Shown here in pieces: positions 58,573-64,000 of a stretch of 64,000 bases of DNA. This DNA comes from Monoplex corrugatus (Eukaryota; Mollusca; Gastropoda; Littorinimorpha; Ranellidae). The stretch lies in NCBI GenBank assembly GCA_030674185.1, contig CM060312.1, positions 52,560,168 through 52,624,167 on the forward strand. Reading direction: 5' to 3'. The notes beneath the pieces are model-generated. The model did no database searches. It worked only from the letters and a program-made list of their open reading frames with translations, and was not told where the DNA came from. Numbering within the stretch: position 1 is the stretch's first letter; each line of letters begins with the position of its first letter. The position numbers and the translations under genes were made by a program.

Positions 58573-58719
58573 ACGCGTTCTGATTCTGATTTTGTGTTTA
58601 TCTTATTCCTGTTTGCTTGAACGCTGGCAGTCACTTTGATTTAGAATCCAATTTTGTAGCTCTTCGTTTCCTGATGTGGCGGTGACTTCAGTATCACTTT
58701 CCTCTCCACTTGCATTCCT

Positions 58720-59060
58720 GAAGTAAATCAATGCTGAGGTCTTTCGTGTCGGCGGTTCCTGGGGGCTGTCGTTGGAAGGTGGTGGTGGTGGTAATGGTCT
58801 CCTTACTGAGAGTCTGGCTCCACGACTGAGCCATCACTATCGCTAAGAGGGGGCTTAGTAGACGGTATCCTTAGTAAGTTGGAACAGAACAGGCAACGTT
58901 GAACTCTACCGAAGTGACCTGGCAGCAGTGCAGAATCTCCTCTCGTGAGTGGTCTCATGGCGGTTTGACATCGCTGGCTATCGTGGACTTCCTGGCACTG
59001 GGTTTTCCACTGAGTGAACTTGATGATGGATGGCGGTGTGTCGAGGGGCTGGAGTGAGCG
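58720..59060. repeat. Dispersed repeat family RB, copy 2
   Basis: Collinear with 34800-35150 (GGGGCTGTCGTTGGAAGG, GAGTCTGGCTCCACGACTGA, TTGGAACAGAACAGGCAACG, CAGCAGTGCAGAATC and CTTCCTGGCACTGGG). An 88-residue minus-strand frame across it is not supported as a gene because it lies within the repeat. Confidence 0.65.
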
Positions 59061-59139
59061 GCGTGACATCTACACTGCTCGAGTGGCGCAGAGGATGGGG
59101 CAAAACAAAGCACAACCAACCAGCCAGAGAAGAAACCAA

Positions 59140-59370
59140 ACAGAAAACATCATCATTAACAACATCAACATTAACAACATTAAGAACAAAATCAAAAACA
59201 AATTCAGCAACAGCATCAACAGCAGCAGCAGCAGCAACAGCAACAGCATCATCATCATCATTAACATCATCAACAGCAACATCATCAACATCAACAACAT
59301 CATCATCAACACATCATCAACAACGGCAATATCATCATCAACAACAACATCACCACCACCAACAAAATAC
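59140..59370. repeat. (CAT/CAA/CAG)n trinucleotide region
   Basis: AACATCATC, CAGCAACAG and CATCATCAT units. Asn/Ile/Ser and Leu/Met frames are artefacts. Confidence 0.93.
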
Positions 59371-59419
59371 CAAACGGGCAAAAGGAGGGACAGACAGACA
59401 GACAATGCCAATCGCTCAC

Positions 59420-59560
59420 AGTGACAAAGCCAGCCTTACTATGCGTGATTTCATACTCTCCATCGATCTCCGGCACGATGATTCCAAAGATGAAATTACT
59501 GATCTCGCTATATGTCGTCCATACCTCTCCCTCGGGGCCTATGTAGGTGCCAAATGCCTC
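59420..59560 (-). CDS. Unrecognised gene, exon B
   Basis: On the minus strand an acceptor GTGTGCAG (AG 59562-59561) is followed by an open, non-repetitive coding stretch. It starts EAFGTYIGPEGEVWTTYSEI, continues with SNFIFGIIVPEIDGEYEI and then reads THSKAGFVT. Two donors are possible: CACT|GTGAGC (exon end 59420, phase 0) or CATA|GTAAGG (exon end 59440, phase 1). The start is phase 0, matching the phase-0 donor of exon A at 61025. Balanced residue use and clean splice signals inside an otherwise CA-rich tract argue for a real exon. I do not recognise the family; the many aromatic and Gly residues suggest a beta-rich fold. Further exons must lie outside the visible signals. Confidence 0.55.
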
Positions 59561-59574
59561 CTGCACACGCATAC

Positions 59575-59596
59575 ATACCGCACATATACACGCACG

Positions 59597-59632
<36 letters not shown>

Positions 59633-59846
59633 ACACACACACACACGACACACACACACGAGACACACACACAAGCACGCAGGCAAACACACACACACAC
59701 ACACACAACACATACCACACACCACCACACACACACACATGCACAAACGCATACGCACACAGGTATTTTTTGTCAAGATTAGGTCAGTTCAGAAACGATT
59801 ATGTATGTACACACACGCGCAACCACGCACACAGGCACACACACAG

Positions 59847-59913
<67 letters not shown>

Positions 59914-60053
59914 ACACACACACACAACACAGACACACAAACACATACACACACACTCGCATACACACACTCGCATACACACACAACACAGACACACACA
60001 CACACACACCACAACACAGACACACACAGTACACACACACACCATCGCACACG
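59575..60053. repeat. CA-rich microsatellite
   Basis: CA runs with CACG, CAACA and CACC variants. A short unique spacer lies at 59761-59815. Cys/Val and His/Thr frames are artefacts. Confidence 0.95.
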
Positions 60054-60214
60054 CATGTACAACAGTTAACTACATCTAGAATCAAACAGGGACATACCAC
60101 AGTATATGTCTCTATGGCCAATGCATACGACCCAAAGACAGACACACTTTGTATGGCTGATCTACACACACACACACACACACACACTCTCCTCTCTCTA
60201 CTCTCTCTCTCTCA

Positions 60215-60292
<78 letters not shown>

Positions 60293-60585
60293 CAAACACA
60301 CATGTACATGTACAACAGTTAAAATACATCTAGAACCAAAGAGGGGCATGCCTTGTATATCTGATCATCTACACACACACACACACTCACACTCACACTC
60401 ACACTCACACTCACACTCACACTCACACTCACACTCACTCACACTACACTCACAAACAACACAAACAACAAACAAACAACACACACACACAAACTCACAC
60501 ACAAACACACTCACACACACTCACACAAACTCACACACACAACACACACAAGCCCCACACACACACAAGCACACACACACACATG

Positions 60586-60619
<34 letters not shown>

Positions 60620-60837
60620 CAATGTACATGTACAACAGTTAAAATACATCTAGAATCAAAGAGGGGCATGCCTTGTATATCTGATCATCTACACACACAG
60701 ACACACACACACACAAAAACAAACACACACACACTCACACACACACACACACACACACTCACACACACACACACACACACACACAAACAAACACACACAC
60801 AACAACACACACAACACACACAAACACCACACACAAA

Positions 60838-60934
<97 letters not shown>

Positions 60935-60962
60935 AAACACACACACACACACAAACACACAC
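60054..60962. repeat. Duplicated splice-donor blocks separated by CA arrays
   Basis: Blocks at 60303-60371 and 60622-60690 are identical over 69 bp except one base, about 320 bp apart. A diverged block lies at 60054-60165. Each resembles the region around the exon A donor (60970-61045): GTACAACAGTTA...GAGGGGCATGCCTTG..TATCTGATCATCT. The spaces between are CA, CACT and CAAACA repeats. The blocks have lost the donor GT context and any open frame. Confidence 0.85.
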
Positions 60963-61024
60963 GCCCGCATCTTACAACAGTCAGCTACAATTACCAATCC
61001 ATTAGGAACGAAAGAGGGACACAC

Positions 61025-61097
61025 CTTCCATATCTGATCATCTATTGCCACTGCTGGTTTGGGTGGTTTCAGTATCAAGCCTTCTGCGTTGCAAACA
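61025..61097 (-). CDS. Unrecognised gene, exon A
   Basis: Minus strand: acceptor TTCCGCAG (AG 61099-61098), 73 bp, donor GGAAG|GTGTGT (GT 61024-61023). After one base completing an upstream codon it encodes 24 residues beginning [20 protein letters not shown] and ending QIWK. The donor is phase 0 and fits exon B, 1.46 kb downstream. The composition is unlike the surrounding repeat. The family is not recognised. An upstream exon should exist on the minus strand with a phase-2 donor; none was identified before the right edge. Confidence 0.5.
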
Positions 61098-61104
61098 CTG
61101 CGGA

Positions 61105-61275
61105 AACACACACGCACACACACAGACACACACACACAGACACACGCACACACAGACACAGAAACACAGACACAGACACAGACACGCGCACACACAGACA
61201 CAGACACACAGACACACACACACGCACACACACACCACACACACACACACACACACACGCCACACACATACACGT
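61105..61275. repeat. (CA)/(CAGA)n microsatellite
   Basis: CACACAGACA units then CA. It lies directly upstream of exon A on the minus strand. Confidence 0.95.
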
Positions 61276-62099
61276 GTCAAAGTGCACATGAGAGAGACGC
61301 TGAGAGGCAATCAGTTTTTCAGTGCATGACAGTCTTATCAATTAAGTGTCCAAACACATCATCAATGAAGCTGTAAATGGAATTTGTTATACCATGGAAT
61401 ATCATATACCGTGATACAGTACATTATAATAGAATAAAATGCATTATAGTACAGTGGCATGCAACGTAACACAACACGCACAACCCAATGTAAACCAACA
61501 CAATACAAAACAACACGATCCATTTCAATTAAAAAGGAAACTGTCTTTATTCATAGAGCTCCGATTCCATGGTACAAAAATGGTAATAATCATAACATTT
61601 GTAGTATATAAATAACAACATAACAAATCATCATCATCATCATGATCATCATGGTTATAATCATTGTGTTGATGGTGATGATATCATCAACATCGTTATC
61701 ATCATGATTACAATCATTGTGGTGGTGGTGGGGGTGGTGGTGGTGGTGGTGATCATCATCATCATCATCATTTTTTAAAAATATTTATTTAGTATTATTA
61801 TTATTACTATTATTGATATTATTATCATTATGTCATCATCATTATATATCATCATCATCATCATCATAGTTCCATTTTGCAGCACAAACAGCCCATGTCA
61901 GAGAATGCTCGCTGCACTTTACAAATACAATACTGTTGATAAAAAAATTTTAAAAAGATGGAGGGTGTGTGTGCTGTCACATCAGTACTTTAATAATGCA
62001 ATACAAACGTAGGGAACACACCAATACATCAATGCAGCAACAAAAAAAGAAAAAAAAAGTTCATTAAAACGACAACGGATCACAGCATGAAATCAAAAA
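61276..62099. other. AT-rich sequence with (ATC)n and (GGT)n blocks
   Basis: ATC and GGT triplets at 61626-61775 and 61830-61868. Minus strand 61330-61376 has a possible acceptor followed by a 17-codon frame ending in TGA; this is too short to call. No other feature was seen. Confidence 0.5.
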
Positions 62100-62395
62100 C
62101 AGGTGACAGCAACACTGTCCAATTCCTGTATACACGTTCTTTTGCCCACACTGCGCAGGCGGTATGTTGCTGCACAAAGTCTGCGTATTTTGCCTTCGGA
62201 GGGCATGCACGTTGGGTGTTTTTATGCTTCCATACGACTGACATGATTGTTAAGTGTTTCCAACGTGCATATTTGATGTTCCAATTGAGTGGAAATTCGA
62301 AGGGGCGTAAGCGCTGGCAGATATGGGAGACTGAAAAGTTTCCTCCCTTTACCTATCGGAAGCCCGACGTTTCGCTAATTCTATCGCTCCCACAC
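62100..62395 (-). mobile_element. SINE family S7, second copy
   Basis: The body matches 45765-46150 and 63010-63392 in GGGCATGCACGTTGGGTG, TTTTATGCTTCCATA, GCATATTTGATGTTCC and GGAAGCCCGACGTTTCGCT-like segments. The tRNA head near 62395 is truncated or diverged. Confidence 0.65.
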
Positions 62396-62444
62396 CCTGT
62401 CCACCAGCATCCTGCACTGTCAACCATGCAAGCAAAACAAAAAC

Positions 62445-62641
62445 TTAACCCTTTGACTTCCTCACCCTATGTTTGAGCTTCCTGCAGGAAGCTCGTGGAT
62501 AGGGTGGGAAACAAAAACTTAACCCTTTGATTCCCTCACCCTTTGCATCAGCTTCCTGCAGGAAGCTGAAGAATAGGGAGATGAAGTCACAGGGTTAAGT
62601 TTTTGCAGTTGGTGGATAGAGTGTGGGAGTCAAAGGGTTAA
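62445..62641. repeat. Tandem TTAA-bounded palindromic modules
   Basis: TTAA occurs at 62445, 62519, 62595 and 62638, marking module edges: TTAACCCTTTGA at left ends and CA(A/C)AGGGTTAA-type at right ends. Perfect or near-perfect palindromes GAGCTTCCTGCAGGAAGCTC (62475) and CAGCTTCCTGCAGGAAGCTG (62550) sit at the module centres. The 62519-62598 module alone could be an 80-bp inverted-repeat element. Confidence 0.8.
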
Positions 62642-62879
62642 ACACTGTACTTTTGCGCCTGTCATCGTCACAAAGGGACTAACCTCATCAACAGAGTGGT
62701 GTTGGTGAAGCCGATGTGATCACTAGGAGCCAATAGTATACTGTTAGCTATAGTTCGTTGTTGGGTTCCAGTTTTCCTGACACACAAACACAGAAATCAA
62801 GCTCTGTAGTGTGTTGAGTTTGGTGGGGGATTGTTTGTTTTTGTGTGTTTTTGTTTGTTTATTTTGTCTTTGTTAGGTC

Positions 62880-62931
62880 ACTCTCTCTCTGTCTCTCTGT
62901 ATCTCTGTCTCTGTCTCTGTCTCTGTCTCTG

Positions 62932-62990
<59 letters not shown>

Positions 62991-63000
62991 CTCTCTCTCG
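62880..63000. repeat. (TCTG/TCTC)n microsatellite
   Basis: Regular CTGTCT hexamers (62910-62952), then a TC run. Confidence 0.97.
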
Positions 63001-63009
63001 TAAGTGTTC

Positions 63010-63392
63010 TGATTTTTTTCGAGATGCTGTATATGCACGGCGCTTTTCCCACGTTTTGCAGGAGGTATACACCTATACAGTCTGTATAATCCATCTTATA
63101 TGGGCATGCATGCTGGGTGTTTTCATGTCTGTGTAACCCACTGCACACCGATAGGATTTACAGGGATCTTTGACGTGCATATTTGGTAGTCTGGGAACGT
63201 AGGGGTGAGAGTTTGGTTTTTGGGCGTAGTCATTAGCAGGTCTGCACACATGTTGATCTTGGAGATCGAAAATAAAAAAAATCTCCATCCTTAAGCCATC
63301 AGATGGGAGGTACAGGCAGGATCAAACCCAGACCTTTAGATTGGAAGTTATCGTCTTACCCACCAGAATATCGCGCCTGTATAAAGATGTTC
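63010..63392 (-). mobile_element. SINE family S7, third and best-headed copy
   Basis: In the minus orientation the head near 63390-63290 has TATTCTGGTGGGTAAGACG (box A region) and GGTCTGGGTTTGATCCTGCC (box B). The body has GACCTGCTAATGACTACGCC-like, AAAGATCCCTGTAAATCCTA and CATGAAAACACCCAGCATGC. It shares all body landmarks with 45765-46150. Confidence 0.75.
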
Positions 63393-63751
63393 TAAAATAT
63401 CGAAATCGTTGAACAGCAGGTCGCACTCCTGCCTTTCTGGCTACTGTGTATGCCCCCAGTCTAGTTTTTCTTTGAGCCCTGCGGCGGGATGTTGGTATTT
63501 TTATGGCTATGTAAACCAGCAATATTTTACGAAAGTCGTCCTACTAATGACTATAGCAAAACAGCAAAATCAAAAACAAGCCAAAAACATACAAAATACA
63601 TCAAAAATGTAAACTACGAGACTAAGCCCACAGATATCAATATATACTACACGTCATTATTGAAGGGCCAGGAACGTTTTTGAGTCAATTTTTGAAAGGA
63701 GAAATAACCTATTTTCTCTTACTCTTTTCTCCAATTCGTTGCCGTAACTGA

Positions 63752-63979
63752 ATGGATAAGAGCTCAGACAACATTGCAGTTTCCTTTTGGCACGTGTTTG
63801 GGGATTTGCCGATTTGCAATGGGCGGCCCAAGGAAGACAATTTCCACACGAAATTGTCGAATCTTCAGCAGGGTCTCTCTGACGACGCAGGCAAGGTAGC
63901 GACAAAATTCGCTTTGCACGTGCAAGGCAAGCCCTTTTTGAACACTACTCCAGCCAAAGTTGCCCGCAGACGAGGATAA
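63752..63979 (+). CDS. Hypothetical 75-residue frame near the right edge
   Basis: A non-repetitive frame starting MDKSSDNIAVSFWHVFGDLP, with NLQQGLSDDAGKVATKF mid-way and a basic TPAKVARRRG end before TAA at 63977. The same frame stays open after the stop to the window edge (KGPVLGS), so the stop could be a mutation and the protein longer. Balanced composition and the basic tail suggest a real, perhaps mobile-element-associated, DNA-binding protein, but no family is recognised. It has no signal peptide or membrane segment. A single-exon relic is as likely as a live gene. Confidence 0.35.
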   Translation: MDKSSDNIAVSFWHVFGDLPICNGRPKEDNFHTKLSNLQQGLSDDAGKVATKFALHVQGKPFLNTTPAKVARRRG

Positions 63980-64000
63980 AAGGGACCCGTTCTTGGTTCG

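Noticed and set aside
61330..61376. Acceptor followed by a 17-codon minus-strand frame ending in TGA, a possible last exon
   Set aside because: Too short and with a weak polypyrimidine tract; no partner exon found.

Overview
This window is animal nuclear DNA. The best fit is a lophotrochozoan, probably a gastropod mollusc. That is an inference from three things: a galaxin-like di-cysteine secreted protein, many tRNA-derived SINEs, and RTE-like and I-group LINEs in a sea of CA, GA, ATC and TCTA microsatellites. There is no sign of bacterial gene organisation, and almost every long open frame is translated simple repeat.

Host genes. Two split genes are supported, both on the minus strand. (1) A galaxin-like gene runs from 8906 down off the left edge. 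It has a signal-peptide exon (8843-8906), a di-cysteine exon (4710-4898) and a partial exon (1-137). All junctions are phase 1 and follow GT/AG. Its second intron is largely a roughly 64-copy, 44-bp minisatellite (1255-4060) whose every unit carries a TGACGTGA-like motif. (2) An unrecognised gene has two phase-compatible exons (61025-61097 and 59420-59560), separated by an intron made mostly of CA repeats. In that intron the splice-donor neighbourhood has been copied several times. A possible single-exon frame touches the right edge (63752-63979).

Mobile elements dominate the rest. Seven LINE copies are recognisable: LINE A (14.9-18.95 kb, +, nearly full length, C-terminal zinc finger); LINE B (21.0-26.8 kb, +, ORF1 with an SGNH-esterase-like half, ORF2 with endonuclease, RT and RNase H); LINE C (30.1-30.65 kb, +, 3' fragment); LINE D (31.6-34.4 kb, -, nearly full length but decayed); LINE E (46.2-46.6 kb, +, 3' fragment of the LINE D family); LINE F (41.6-43.1 kb, -); and LINE G (56.5-58.5 kb, -). 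A Ty3/Gypsy LTR retrotransposon (49210-54773, -) is complete in outline: 163-bp LTRs with one mismatch, a 5-bp target duplication, a tRNA-Leu primer site and a polypurine tract. Its pol carries a 16-copy 53-bp tandem expansion and a second small triplication. About ten SINE copies, two unclassified dispersed repeat families (RA with four copies, RB with two), and TTAA-bounded palindromic modules fill much of the remainder.

How the parts relate. The LINEs presumably supply the machinery for the SINEs and 3'-anchored fragments. Several long microsatellites start exactly at LINE or SINE 3' tails, which suggests tail-seeded microsatellite birth. The most unusual structures are the 53-bp expansion inside a young Gypsy pol, the CRE-like minisatellite inside the galaxin-like gene, the duplicated splice-donor blocks at 60-61 kb, and the SGNH-plus-RNase H LINE. 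No CRISPR array, operon, rRNA or intact tRNA gene was seen.
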